Origin: Providencia hangzhouensis
GTDB taxonomy: Bacteria; Pseudomonadota; Gammaproteobacteria; Enterobacterales; Enterobacteriaceae
Reading direction: 5' to 3'
Length of the DNA: 64,000 nucleotides
NCBI RefSeq assembly: GCF_029193595.2
Contig: NZ_CP135052.1
Coordinates: 1,240,001-1,304,000, forward strand
In this document: positions 28,275 to 37,915 of the stretch, piece by piece
Numbering within the stretch: the first letter of the stretch is position 1
How the letters are laid out: each line of letters starts with the position of its first letter
Program-made: the position numbers and the translations under genes
Notes under the pieces: model-generated
The model's input: the letters and a program-made list of their open reading frames with translations, nothing else
Database searches by the model: none
Told to the model about the DNA's origin: nothing

Positions 28275-28901
28275 TTAATCCAAATTATTGCGTTGAATAA
28301 AGTCGTATAGCTCTGCAATATTATGAAGATCTAATTTAAGCATTAGTCGTCTTTTATAAGTGCTAACAGTTTTATCGCTGATGCGCATTTGTTGTGCAAT
28401 GTTAATGCTTTTCATCCCTTTAGCCAGTAAATGTAAGACTTGTAGTTCTTTTGTGGAGAGCTCGGCGATTTTTTGTTTGTCATTAAGATGATTACTAGGA
28501 GAAGCATCCATTTTATTCAGATTAAGTGGAAAGTAGCCATATCCATTTCTAATCGCATGAATTGCGACATGTAGTTCCGTTAAGTTATTGCGTTTGCTAA
28601 TAAAACCACTGGCACCGACACTTGCACAGCGACGAATGTAATGGTCATCATCTTTTGCAGATAACACAAGAAGCCCTCCCGTGTAGTTATTTTTACGCAA
28701 TCGCTGCATGACATCAATCCCATTAAGTGATGGGATATCTATATCTATCATGATTAAGTCGGGAGAGAGAGTTTTAGCAAGTTGGATAGCTTCATGGCCA
28801 TCAGCGGTTTCCCCTACAATGGTCATGTCATCTTTTTCTAATAGTATTCTTACAGCAAGCCGTGCTACTGGATGGTCATCGACTATCAGTACTGTTTTCA
28901 T
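28275..28901 (-). CDS. EvgA/BvgA-like LuxR-type response regulator
   Basis: 208 residues: receiver domain with VDDHP at residues 7-11 and phosphoacceptor Asp in DLIMIDIDIPSLNG near residue 54, then a LuxR-type HTH (STKELQVLHLLAKGMKSINI and SDKTVSTYKRRLMLKL) at about 145-200. It ends seven bases before the kinase start on the same strand, so the pair is cotranscribed as in evgAS/bvgAS. It is divergent from the fimbrial operon, making regulation of adhesion a reasonable inference. Confidence 0.9.
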   Translation of the reverse strand: MKTVLIVDDHPVARLAVRILLEKDDMTIVGETADGHEAIQLAKTLSPDLIMIDIDIPSLNGIDVMQRLRKNNYTGGLLVLSAKDDDHYIRRCASVGASGFISKRNNLTELHVAIHAIRNGYGYFPLNLNKMDASPSNHLNDKQKIAELSTKELQVLHLLAKGMKSINIAQQMRISDKTVSTYKRRLMLKLDLHNIAELYDFIQRNNLD

Positions 28902-29480
28902 ATTTTTCCCTTTCTGGCTAGTAAATTAAAGCGCGATGAACATAGGTGCAGGTGCCAAATGAAAAATTAATTGTTTTTTTTATTAGTTTAATGAGCGTTT
29001 GAATTTGCTGCAATGTATATTTTTGTAATATTTATCTGTCATAAATTTAATAATTAACTTACATAAATTGCTTTTTTGTCTTATTACATTTTATGGCTAT
29101 TCCTCTCAAAATACACCTATGCACTGTGGCTGTGTTCAGATGTCTCTACTGTTTTATGGAAAATACAATAGAGCCTTCAATTCTTAATAATTAGATTAGC
29201 CTAAACTAAACCTAGGAGGTGAATGATATTATTTTAATAGATAATGACGATCATGGAAACTAACTTTACGAAACTATGTTTTTCTCTATTTCACTACATA
29301 GAGTGTATCTCGCCATTTCTATTTAACAGATTAATGGCATAAGGATTAATAAGTTAATGGATTAAACAGGTACCACAGACATTAATGGGAATTAATGTGG
29401 TAGTGATAACCATAATATATTAATAAATTAAATATTTTAACACTGGGTTATATATTGATTCAGTAAAAAAGGAATTAGAA
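28902..29480. promoter_or_regulatory. Divergent control region of the sensor pair and the fimbrial operon
   Basis: 579 AT-rich bases without a gene. TTAATGG occurs at 29331, 29354 and 29382, and a large imperfect palindrome with outer arms ACCAC / GTGGT and inner ATTAAT / ATTAAT spans 29372-29401, about 80 bases before the pilin start. These are plausible regulator sites. I found no convincing pair of long inverted repeats and no recombinase gene, so a phase-variable invertible promoter is not supported. Confidence 0.45.
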
Positions 29481-29999
29481 ATGAAAAAGATTATTGCTAC
29501 TGCTATTTTTGCTGCGCTTTGTGTTGGTCAAGTTGCTAATGCTAAAGACGGTACAGTTAAATTCGTAGGTGATATCGTGACTGCACCATGTGAGGTAGCA
29601 CAGAACTCTTGGGACCAAACTGTTCAAATGGCTCAAGTTAAAACAGCTACATTCGCAGATGCAGGAGCTAAATCAGCGGATAAGAAATTCCAAATCAGCT
29701 TGCTGAATTGTGATGTGGCTCAATTCAAGAATGTAGCTGTTTCATTCGCGGGCCAGGCTAACGGAGATGATGCAACACTTTTAGCACTTGATGGCGGCCA
29801 AGGTGCAGCTGAAAACGTTGGTGTGGCAATCTATGACGGTAAAGGTAAAAAATTAGCTTTAGGTACAGCGACTGCTGATACTGCATTACAAGTTGGTTCA
29901 AATACTCTTTATTTCTCTGCAGCTTATGTTTCTACTAAGAAAGATGTGAAAGCAGGTTCTGCTAATGCAACAGCAGACTTCAACCTGACATATAAATAA
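29481..29999 (+). CDS. Major fimbrial subunit (type 1 family pilin)
   Basis: 172 residues with a signal peptide cleaved after VANA. The mature pilin has the usual disulfide pair (APCEVAQ and LLNCDVA), a beta-rich Ig-like body, and the C-terminal donor-strand/chaperone motif ending in FNLTYK with the penultimate tyrosine. First gene of the operon with AGGAATTAG upstream, and followed by a strong hairpin, both typical of the most abundant subunit. Confidence 0.92.
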   Translation: MKKIIATAIFAALCVGQVANAKDGTVKFVGDIVTAPCEVAQNSWDQTVQMAQVKTATFADAGAKSADKKFQISLLNCDVAQFKNVAVSFAGQANGDDATLLALDGGQGAAENVGVAIYDGKGKKLALGTATADTALQVGSNTLYFSAAYVSTKKDVKAGSANATADFNLTYK

Positions 30000-30013
30000 T
30001 AGTGAATTTCCTT

Positions 30014-30042
30014 CAGGCCACTATGCTGGTGGCCTGCTTTTT
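30014..30042 (+). terminator. Attenuating terminator after the major pilin gene
   Basis: Perfect 8-bp stem CAGGCCAC / GTGGCCTG with a 7-base loop, followed by CTTTTT. Partial termination here would give high pilin and lower chaperone/usher expression. Confidence 0.8.
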
Positions 30043-30058
30043 GTTCGAAGGGGATGTA

Positions 30059-30763
30059 ATGATTCTTAATAGCCTTTTTATTAATAAGTTAATACTCGTT
30101 TTTTTACTCATGTGTTTTAGTTTCTCTATTTATGCTGCTGGTGGTGTCGTTGTCGGTTCCACCCGTGTTGTATTTGATGGCTCAAAGAGAGAAGCTAATC
30201 TTAGTTTAAAGAATAATAATGATAAAAGTACTTATTTAATTCAGTCTTGGGTTGAAGATGCCTCAGGGAATAATAAGACTCCATTTATTATAACACCGCC
30301 ACTTTTTAAATTAGACCCGGTTAAAGAAAATATGTTGCGTATTGTGCGTGCTGGTGGAAATTTACCTGAAGATCGCGAATCGGTTTATTATGTCAATGTA
30401 AAAGCTATTCCACCCGCTCCAGCTGAAGAAAGTGCTAATACTTTACAACTAGCAATTAAAACTAGAATGAAATTATTCTATAGACCTGCTGGTTTGAAAG
30501 GTAACCCAATGGATTCCTATAAGGCTCTGGTATGGAAAAAAGAGGGTGATAGCTTGCGTATAGTTAATAATACGCCTTTTTCTGTCACATTAAGTGAAGT
30601 GAAAGTTAATGGTAGTGAAATAGATAAAGTCGACCTTGTCCTGCCGATGAGCAGCACTATCTATAAACTGCCATCAAAAGTGAATATAGGTGCTCAGGTA
30701 GTGTTTACAACTATTAATGATTATGGCGGCACTTCTGAATTGCAAAAAGCAATACTTCAATAA
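30059..30763 (+). CDS. Periplasmic fimbrial chaperone (PapD-like)
   Basis: 234 residues from the ATG of MILNSLFINK, which has AAGGGG upstream; an in-frame earlier start would lie in the terminator hairpin. Signal peptide ends at IYAA. The two-Ig-domain PapD fold is recognisable from GGVVVGSTRVVFDGSKREANL at the N-terminus, YLIQSWVED, and the ITPPLFKLDPVKENMLRIV signature around residue 85. It folds pilins and delivers them to the usher encoded next. Confidence 0.93.
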   Translation: MILNSLFINKLILVFLLMCFSFSIYAAGGVVVGSTRVVFDGSKREANLSLKNNNDKSTYLIQSWVEDASGNNKTPFIITPPLFKLDPVKENMLRIVRAGGNLPEDRESVYYVNVKAIPPAPAEESANTLQLAIKTRMKLFYRPAGLKGNPMDSYKALVWKKEGDSLRIVNNTPFSVTLSEVKVNGSEIDKVDLVLPMSSTIYKLPSKVNIGAQVVFTTINDYGGTSELQKAILQ

Positions 30764-30871
30764 ACAAGCAAAATATTAAATAAAATAAAATAATAGCGTT
30801 TTAAAGCATTTTATTATTAATTTTTTATAGGAAGTTTTTTGCGCAATATATTTATTAGAGGGAACGAGGGA

Positions 30872-33451
30872 ATGAACAAAACACGATATAGAAAGAATTT
30901 TTTGGCCTTCTCTTGCATTACATTGGGAATATTTAGCGCCTATCCTGTTTTAGCCAAAGAATTGTTTAACTCTCAATTTTTAGAAAATATTAATAGTAAT
31001 AGCGTTGCGGATTTTTCTTTATTATCAAAAGGTGATGTAGACCAATTACCTGGTGAGTATTTGGTTGATATTTATGTTAATGAACAATCAGTAGCGAAAC
31101 AGAATATAAAATTCAGTACCAGAGAGAATAAAGCAAGCTATTCCTCTGATAGCGTAGCGCTTGAGCCTTGTATTTCATATGAGCAACTACAAGCTTATGG
31201 TGTACGTGTTGAAGCTTTTCCACAGTTAGCACAATATGGAAAGGACCCCGTTCAATGCAAGCCATTCTCAGCTTTTGAGAAAATTATCCCTTATGCATCA
31301 TCTCATTTTGATTTTAATCAGCAGAGATTGTATTTGAGCTTTCCACAAGCATCTTTGACCAATTTAGCAAAGGGAACGATTGACCCGTCAATGTGGGATG
31401 AAGGAATCCCTGCACTACTAACAAATTATAGCTTTACAGGGAGTAACTCGACGAACACAGGCAGTCATATTAGTGATAAGTCAAGTGATAGCTATTTTTT
31501 GAGTTTACGTTCTGGGCTTAACGTGGGGGCATGGCGCTTACGTAATTATTCAACATGGAACAGTAGCAATGGTAATAATAGCTGGAGAAATATTAATACC
31601 TATCTCCAGCGGTATATTACTCAGTTGAAGTCGCAAATAATTATGGGGGATACCTATACACCTGGCGATATTTTCGACAGTGTACAGATTCGTGGTGCAC
31701 AAATTGGTACCGATGATGACATGCTAGCAGACAGCCTGAAGGGCTATGCACCTGTGGTACGTGGGATTGCACGTACTAATGCGACGGTGACGATTAAGCA
31801 AAACGGATATACCGTTTACCAGAGTTATGTGGCTCCTGGCCCATTTGCTATCACTGATTTGTATCCAACCGCCGCGAGTGGCGACCTTGAAGTAGAAATA
31901 AAAGAGTCGGATGGAACAATCCAAAACTTTATTCAACCCTTTGCGAGTGTGCCTGTTTTGCGTCGTCAAGGGCAAATTAAGTACGCATTTTCAGCGGGGC
32001 AATATCGTAATGGTCACAGTAGCCAGCGGCCATTTATAACGCAGGGCTCACTTGTTTGGGGGATCCTAAATAGCTTGACCGCTTATGGTGGCCTGCAAGT
32101 TGCAGAACGCTACCGTTCTCTGGTGCTAGGGGTTGGTCAGAATATCGGCGATTTTGGTGCATATTCTTTTGATATTACAACAGCTCATAGCGAAGATGTA
32201 ACACGATATGGTAATGGCTCTACAGGCCAATCTTATCGCTTATTGTATTCTAAATCTTTTGCAAATACGGGAACGGACTTTCGTTTATTAGGGTACCGTT
32301 ATTCAACAGAAGGGTTTTATACCTTCCAAGAAGCTGTTGAGCGTCGATATCAAGATTGGGATTTTGCAGACGATAGCCGCTATTCTTACCACCGACGCTA
32401 TCGCCTTGAAGGAACATTAACGCAGCAACTAGGTAAAGATTTAGGGTCTATCTATTTTTCTGCTAACCGACAAGATTTCTGGAAAGGGCAAGGTAAGCAA
32501 ACTCGATTACAAGTAGGTTATAACAATAACTGGGGCCCTTTAAATTATGGTGTTTCTTATAGTCGAGCGACATATCCAAACCAAAGAGAAACAGACCAAA
32601 TTTTCAGCTTCAATGGTTCATTTCCACTCTCTGCGTTATTACCTAACACATGGGCGACTTACAATATGGTTAGCCAGCGCCATGGACCCACAACTCACCA
32701 AGCGGGGATATCAGGCACATTACTCGATGATAATAACCTCAGTTATAGCGTTCAGGAGAGCTATGGTTCTAAAGGGCAGGGTAACGGTGGTGGAGCCAGT
32801 CTTAGCTACCGCGGTGGCTACGGTAATATGAATTTTGGTTATAACTATAGTAAAGATTCTAGGCAGTTAAACTATGGTGTTGAAGGTGGTGTTTTAATTC
32901 ATGGAGATGGTGTAACACTTTCCCAACCAATTAATGAAACTGCAATATTAGTGAAAGCGGTTGGTGCCAAAAATACCAATATTACAAGTTATACCGGTGT
33001 TAAAACAGACTGGCGGGGTTATGCCGTATTACCTTTTGCTCAAGCCTATCGATTTAACCATGTTGAGTTAGATACAAAAACATTGGGTGACAATGTGGAA
33101 TTACAAGAAAGTGCTAAGAGTGTTGTGCCAAGTAAAGGGGCAATTTCTAAGGTTGAATTTATTACACAAGTTGGCTATCGCGCACTGATTACATTGAAAC
33201 ATAAAAACGGCACGGTGATACCTTTTGGTGCGTCGGCACAATTAGTTCAAAACAATGGAAAAGCAATGAATAGCTCCATAGTAGGAGATGGTGGACAGTT
33301 ATTTATCAGTGGGTTACCGGAAAGTGGCAAACTGGAAGTTAAATGGGGACGCCAAGCGGCACAAAGTTGCTTTGTTAATTATCAACTGCCAGTGAAATCA
33401 GCGAATAAAGATGCCATTGGTATAATTCAGACTCAAGCTGTATGCCAGTGA
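30872..33451 (+). CDS. Outer membrane fimbrial usher
   Basis: 859 residues from the ATG with GAGGG upstream. Signal peptide ends at VLAKE; the N-terminal chaperone-binding domain begins FNSQFLE, the 24-stranded barrel follows with the plug domain (GYAPVVRGIARTNATVTI and GPFAITDLYP near residues 290-335), and two C-terminal domains end with a disulfide (CFVNYQLP to AVCQ). Exports and assembles the subunits encoded around it. Confidence 0.95.
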   Translation: MNKTRYRKNFLAFSCITLGIFSAYPVLAKELFNSQFLENINSNSVADFSLLSKGDVDQLPGEYLVDIYVNEQSVAKQNIKFSTRENKASYSSDSVALEPCISYEQLQAYGVRVEAFPQLAQYGKDPVQCKPFSAFEKIIPYASSHFDFNQQRLYLSFPQASLTNLAKGTIDPSMWDEGIPALLTNYSFTGSNSTNTGSHISDKSSDSYFLSLRSGLNVGAWRLRNYSTWNSSNGNNSWRNINTYLQRYITQLKSQIIMGDTYTPGDIFDSVQIRGAQIGTDDDMLADSLKGYAPVVRGIARTNATVTIKQNGYTVYQSYVAPGPFAITDLYPTAASGDLEVEIKESDGTIQNFIQPFASVPVLRRQGQIKYAFSAGQYRNGHSSQRPFITQGSLVWGILNSLTAYGGLQVAERYRSLVLGVGQNIGDFGAYSFDITTAHSEDVTRYGNGSTGQSYRLLYSKSFANTGTDFRLLGYRYSTEGFYTFQEAVERRYQDWDFADDSRYSYHRRYRLEGTLTQQLGKDLGSIYFSANRQDFWKGQGKQTRLQVGYNNNWGPLNYGVSYSRATYPNQRETDQIFSFNGSFPLSALLPNTWATYNMVSQRHGPTTHQAGISGTLLDDNNLSYSVQESYGSKGQGNGGGASLSYRGGYGNMNFGYNYSKDSRQLNYGVEGGVLIHGDGVTLSQPINETAILVKAVGAKNTNITSYTGVKTDWRGYAVLPFAQAYRFNHVELDTKTLGDNVELQESAKSVVPSKGAISKVEFITQVGYRALITLKHKNGTVIPFGASAQLVQNNGKAMNSSIVGDGGQLFISGLPESGKLEVKWGRQAAQSCFVNYQLPVKSANKDAIGIIQTQAVCQ

Positions 33452-33464
33452 TTGGGAGATTGTA

Positions 33465-34574
33465 ATGAGAAAGCTATTTAATGTTCGCATGTCAAAACTA
33501 TTATTGGCTCCCAGCTTGTTGGTTGCTTTAGTATTGAATATTTCTGATAGCCGTGCTGCGATTGAAACAGAGATGTATAACATTTGTTATCCTGATGGGC
33601 CAGCGACGAGCTATTCACTCAATCTTACTGGTAATATTGGTGCATCATTTAACAAGGCTGGCACTGAGCTCCCATCTAAATTTAGTTGGAATGATGGGAA
33701 ATCATATAAGATAGTTTGTGCATGCGTACCCGGTGTGGAATGGAATCAGACTTATTATTCAGCATTTTATCAGAGGAATGATATGTCGACTAATGGTCAT
33801 GCGCCAGGCTGGGAACGCGCTAATGATTATATTGATATCAGGACTTTTGTTGCAATTTGGAACCAAAATACAGGTGCTACCGCTATGTACCGAGTTCCCT
33901 TCAGAGATATTTCTAATTATACCTCTGAAGGGAAATGTCCAAATACGGAGCTTAACCAATTTGGTCGAAGTCGAATAAGACAGACTATCACTAGCGGCGG
34001 AGTCGGAAGGATGGATCTTTATATAAAGAAACCATTTGTTGGCCGTACTACTTTTAATATTCCGAATTTTTATTTTATGTTTGCTAATAATGATTATCAG
34101 CGCAACGGACCTGCTATTGTTTCTGTAGGTATTAATATTGATATAACCGCTCCGCAGTCCTGTGAAATTAATGCGGGACAGAGTATATCAATTCCATTCA
34201 ATGATGCTGCTCAGAGAAATTTTGTTGCGGCTGGTAAGGGGGGCATGCCAGCGGGGGTAGTTCCACAGTCTAAAACGTTAAGTATTAAATGCTCTAATAT
34301 GGATGCCTATGCAAATTTAGATATGCGCTTTATTGGTACTGCTGACCCAAACCGAACTAATGATGGTTTTAGTACGACTAATAAAGATATTGCTATTGCA
34401 ATAGAAGGGCCTAATGGTCGCTTAACACCGACTACAGGGAAACTCCCTTTGCAATTAGATGCTAATCAAAACGGTTCGGTAACTATCAAAACTTACCCTT
34501 TCAGTAGTACTGGTCTAGCTCCTGCGGTAGGCAAGTATTCATCAATTGTAACTGTGCGTTTAGACTTTAGATAA
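33465..34574 (+). CDS. Fimbrial tip adhesin
   Basis: 369 residues, twice the size of the pilins and directly after the usher, the position of a two-domain adhesin. Signal peptide ends at SRAA. The N-terminal half (about residues 30-220) has four or so cysteines and many aromatic residues (CVPGVEWNQTYYSAFYQRN) and is the presumed receptor-binding domain; the C-terminal half is a pilin domain starting CEINAGQSISIPF and ending VTVRLDFR. The receptor cannot be predicted. The pilin domain resembles that of FimH/MrpH-type adhesins. Confidence 0.8.
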   Translation: MRKLFNVRMSKLLLAPSLLVALVLNISDSRAAIETEMYNICYPDGPATSYSLNLTGNIGASFNKAGTELPSKFSWNDGKSYKIVCACVPGVEWNQTYYSAFYQRNDMSTNGHAPGWERANDYIDIRTFVAIWNQNTGATAMYRVPFRDISNYTSEGKCPNTELNQFGRSRIRQTITSGGVGRMDLYIKKPFVGRTTFNIPNFYFMFANNDYQRNGPAIVSVGINIDITAPQSCEINAGQSISIPFNDAAQRNFVAAGKGGMPAGVVPQSKTLSIKCSNMDAYANLDMRFIGTADPNRTNDGFSTTNKDIAIAIEGPNGRLTPTTGKLPLQLDANQNGSVTIKTYPFSSTGLAPAVGKYSSIVTVRLDFR

Positions 34575-34594
34575 TAACAATGGAGATAACTATT

Positions 34595-35158
34595 ATGAGT
34601 AAGGCAATGGATCGTAGTCATCATTTTCCGTGGTCAACAATGAAAAAAGTGGGTGTTTTATCATTATTGATTGCAGTCAGTGGTGCAGCACATGCAGCGG
34701 ATATTACTTTGAACTTTAGTGGAAATGTTGTGGTAACAGGGTGTGATATTTCTGCAAGTAGTAAAACAAAAGCGATAGCTTTCGGTACTGTGGATTTAGC
34801 GAAAGCGACGGCTGGAGGGACAGGGAGTTCGGCCTTGAAAGATGTGGATTTTTCTTTAGATTTTACCAATTGCGTGAATCTTAAGAATATCAGCTTAGTG
34901 ATGGATACAACCAAAGCCGTGACGGGATTTGCTGATTACTATTCTATCGATGAGGGGACAGGTAAAGCTGGTGGCTTAGCGGTTGGTATCAAGGGAACAG
35001 ATACAGCAAAAACTGTTCAATCACCAGGAAAAGAGGTTTTATGGGCAAAAACAGCGGCAACAAATAATATTCCTTTTAAAGCCACATTATATAAAACCGG
35101 TGCAGTAACTGCGGGAGCAATTACAGGGCTTGTGAATGTTACTGTGAAATATAATTAG
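34595..35158 (+). CDS. Minor fimbrial subunit A1
   Basis: 187 residues from the ATG nine bases after GGAG. Signal peptide ends HAADI. The pilin body starts ITLNFSGNVVVTGCDIS and ends VNVTVKYN; cysteines at GCD and TNC form the disulfide. It resembles the third small pilin (at 35971) more than its immediate neighbour: both share the FxGNxxVTGCD start, an IxxGTGxAxGL segment and ATLYKTG near the end. Confidence 0.85.
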   Translation: MSKAMDRSHHFPWSTMKKVGVLSLLIAVSGAAHAADITLNFSGNVVVTGCDISASSKTKAIAFGTVDLAKATAGGTGSSALKDVDFSLDFTNCVNLKNISLVMDTTKAVTGFADYYSIDEGTGKAGGLAVGIKGTDTAKTVQSPGKEVLWAKTAATNNIPFKATLYKTGAVTAGAITGLVNVTVKYN

Positions 35159-35216
35159 TATTAATTATCTATTTTAAAATATTACTTCTAATAATATAGA
35201 ACCAAAGGTTACATAA

Positions 35217-35759
35217 ATGAAAAAAACTTTTGTATTAACGCTAATAAGCGCTATGGCAGGTATCGCTTTAATTTCAGGCGCACAAGCGGCTGATGCAACA
35301 TTAACATTGAAAGCAACAATAAAGTTGGCGGGTTGTGATATTTCAACAGGTACAGGTAAAGACCAATTAGTTGACTTTTCAGATGTTACCGTAGTTAAAA
35401 ATGCGGTCAAAGGAAGCTCAATAGCTAAAAAGGATTTTAATCTGCAATTTCAAAATTGTGCAGACTTGAAGGGCATTGATGTTTCAATGAAAGGTACTGC
35501 TGATACGGATTTCGCCGGTGGAGAACTGTTTGCGATTGATAAAGGTACAAATATGTCCAAAGGCGTTGGTGTCAAAATTATTGCGAAAACAACCGGTGGA
35601 GAAAAAGTCCAGAAGCCAGTCGGTGATACGGTTGTTTGGGGAAGTCTTTCAGGGGCTAGCGTGACTTTACCTTATCGTGCTGAACTAGTTAAAACGTTAG
35701 ATACGATAACCGGGGGAGATGTTCGTTCAGTTGCCGAAGTTAGCGTAGCATATAAATAA
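35217..35759 (+). CDS. Minor fimbrial subunit B1
   Basis: 180 residues, signal peptide ending AQAADA. Pilin with GCDISTGTGKDQLVDF and NCADLKGIDVSM, ending VAEVSVAYK. Closest in the window to the fourth small pilin (36532): both have IKLxGC, KDQxVDF and a KTxDxITxGxV C-terminal stretch. Confidence 0.85.
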   Translation: MKKTFVLTLISAMAGIALISGAQAADATLTLKATIKLAGCDISTGTGKDQLVDFSDVTVVKNAVKGSSIAKKDFNLQFQNCADLKGIDVSMKGTADTDFAGGELFAIDKGTNMSKGVGVKIIAKTTGGEKVQKPVGDTVVWGSLSGASVTLPYRAELVKTLDTITGGDVRSVAEVSVAYK

Positions 35760-35970
35760 AATATTAATAGATTGAATGGTGTTATAGATATTTAAAATAA
35801 CTGATGGTATTGTCGTTTTATTATCTTAAAACGACATAAAAATTTAATTTATCTACTTTTACTATAGAAGTGATTCAATAATTTATATGCATATTATAAG
35901 GCAATGATTAATTCAAGAACTAGCATCTTTATTCGTTAATTTTGATTTGCGATTATTATTTGGACTGATT

Positions 35971-36501
35971 ATGAAATTATATTCGTATAGGTATTGTTAT
36001 ATTTTTGGCATAGTTTTTTCGCTATGCCCTCTATTTTCATCAGCTAGTGATTTATCGTTAAATTTTACTGGAAATGCAATTGTTACAGGGTGTGATGTTG
36101 AATTTGGAAATAGTGGTAAGAATCAAGAAATCGATTTTAAAACAGTAACAACGACGAAAAGTGGAACTGGTCTTTCTGGCTTGGTCACTCAACCATTTTC
36201 ATTAAAATTATCTAGTTGCGTGGGAACAATTAATAAAGTTTCTGTGAGTATGTCTGGTAAGGCTGATACTGGCTTTCCTGAATACTTTGCCATTAATAGT
36301 GGCACTGGCAGTGCGCAAGGGTTGGTTTATGGTGTGAACGTAAAAGGAGACAAGAATAAAAAGCAAAAACCCGATGGTACAGTTGTTGAGTGGTCATCGA
36401 CGGCACAGCCATTAGAATATGAAGCCACTTTGTATAAAACAGGGAATGTTGACGGTGGTCTCGCACAAGCGAGTATTGATATCAGTATTGGGTATCAATA
36501 A
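35971..36501 (+). CDS. Minor fimbrial subunit A2
   Basis: 176 residues from the ATG with GGA six bases upstream; an upstream in-frame start adds eight residues. Signal peptide ends near SSASD. Pilin beginning LSLNFTGNAIVTGCDVE, ending IDISIGYQ. Paralogue of subunit A1. A 211-base gap with no gene precedes it. Confidence 0.83.
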   Translation: MKLYSYRYCYIFGIVFSLCPLFSSASDLSLNFTGNAIVTGCDVEFGNSGKNQEIDFKTVTTTKSGTGLSGLVTQPFSLKLSSCVGTINKVSVSMSGKADTGFPEYFAINSGTGSAQGLVYGVNVKGDKNKKQKPDGTVVEWSSTAQPLEYEATLYKTGNVDGGLAQASIDISIGYQ

Positions 36502-36531
36502 ATAATAGCTATTTAATATGGGAGAGAGAGG

Positions 36532-37062
36532 ATGAACATAAGCCGTTTATTCAGGGGAACTGTTTTAGTCGCAGGTATAAGCTTCGTTTCATCAGGGGCA
36601 CTGGCTTTGGATGCTTCTGTTCAGATTAAAGGCAAAATAAAATTGATGGGATGCGAGGTTGATACCGGATCAAAAGATCAAACTGTTGATTTTAAAAGGG
36701 TCAATGTGCCGGTGAGTTACCCTTCAGGAAGTGTTGTAGCCGAGAAACCATTTACGATTAAACTACAAAATTGTGAATCAACCGCAGTTGCTGATGTTTC
36801 GATGAGTGGTACCCCAGATAGTTTTAATGCGGATTATTTTGCATTAGATTCTACGAGCCAAGATTCAGCAAAAGGAATCGCACTGCGTATTAAATCAACA
36901 AATGGGGATGTTCAGAACCCTTCAGGTAAAGTAGTGACATGGCGTTTTAATTCATCAAGTAGTGAACAATTATTAACATATAATGGTGCATTAATTAAGA
37001 CGAGTGATATCACTAACGGTAAAGTGAATGTAAATGCAGAGTTTAGCGTTAATTATCGTTAA
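36532..37062 (+). CDS. Minor fimbrial subunit B2
   Basis: 176 residues with GGGAGAGAG upstream. Signal peptide ends SGALALDA; pilin body has KLMGCEVDTGSKDQTVDF and LQNCES and ends EFSVNYR. Paralogue of subunit B1. Last structural gene of the fimbrial operon. Confidence 0.85.
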   Translation: MNISRLFRGTVLVAGISFVSSGALALDASVQIKGKIKLMGCEVDTGSKDQTVDFKRVNVPVSYPSGSVVAEKPFTIKLQNCESTAVADVSMSGTPDSFNADYFALDSTSQDSAKGIALRIKSTNGDVQNPSGKVVTWRFNSSSSEQLLTYNGALIKTSDITNGKVNVNAEFSVNYR

Positions 37063-37276
37063 TTTTAATATAGAAAAATAATAGTGTGTTAATTAATCTA
37101 ATAATAATGGTTTAATAACTTTTATTATATGAGTTTATGATTATTTTTTATTTGAGAAATATAAGTTTATTGGAAGTTGTAAATCTCGAATACGCTTTTT
37201 TATAGCATATCAGGGCGTTAAACTTTAAGGCTACAACACTAAAAATAATAGTGTCGTTATAATTAGGACAGTACGT

Positions 37277-37525
37277 ATGAGCGTATATAACACTGAAATT
37301 TCTAATAGTTTTATTGGGCAGCAGGTTCGCAAACGCCGCCTTCTTTTAGGTTGGTCTGCGAGTACATTGGGGAAAAAATCAGGCTTGAGCCAACAACAAA
37401 TTTCACGCTATGAAAGAGGAACACAGAATTTCACTATTTATCGTTTATGTATATTTGCAAATATACTGGAATGTGACTTAAATTACTTTTTGGGGCATGA
37501 AACTGATCTTGGCTACCCATTATAA
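37277..37525 (+). CDS. MrpJ-like HTH regulator
   Basis: 82 residues forming an XRE-family helix-turn-helix: IGQQVRKRRLLLGWSASTLG, then GLSQQQISRYERGTQNF as recognition region. A small XRE protein at the 3' end of a fimbrial operon is the hallmark of MrpJ and its paralogues in Proteus, which repress flagellar genes when fimbriae are made. 214 bases separate it from the last pilin gene, so it may also have its own promoter. Shorter than MrpJ (107 residues). Confidence 0.85.
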   Translation: MSVYNTEISNSFIGQQVRKRRLLLGWSASTLGKKSGLSQQQISRYERGTQNFTIYRLCIFANILECDLNYFLGHETDLGYPL

Positions 37526-37915
37526 GTTGAATATTAAATTTAATAGCTTCTTGAGAGAGGAGCTATTAAAAATCAACATATGTAGACATAATCTGTTTAT
37601 ACTTGATGAAAACATCAAAAAAGATGGCAACAAATAAGCTCCTATGCTTATTTATAATATCTGTCTGTTTTATAAAAAAGTATGTTTAGTTTACATATAT
37701 TGCTATGGTTATAGCAGTATTATGTTTTTTGGGGACGAATAGAAACGGTATTATTTGGGGATCTTGTGAAAAATGTAAATGCTAACTCAGCAATGCTAAA
37801 AGGATGCTTCTAGCTGGCTGGTTGCTTATGGTATAATAATCGCACAAAAATATTGTGCTACAGCTATACTTTTTAAATCTTATTTTTAATCCATTTTACA
37901 TTGGATACCCCAGTA
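37526..37915. promoter_or_regulatory. Intergenic region with likely promoter of the CysB-like gene
   Basis: No gene. TAATAGCT / AGCTATTA (37541-37548 with 37561-37568) forms a hairpin after the MrpJ-like gene. An extended -10, TGGTATAAT (37829-37837), about 80 bases before the LysR gene, is the best promoter candidate; no good -35 was seen. Confidence 0.45.

Noticed and set aside
28902..29480. Phase-variable invertible promoter of the fimbrial operon, as for mrp in Proteus
   Set aside because: No matched pair of long inverted repeats could be found and no recombinase gene is adjacent; the only integrase is the P4-type enzyme 13 kb away.
37541..37568. Terminator after the MrpJ-like gene
   Set aside because: The stem is real but is followed by A residues rather than T on the plus strand, so I list it only as a hairpin within the intergenic region.
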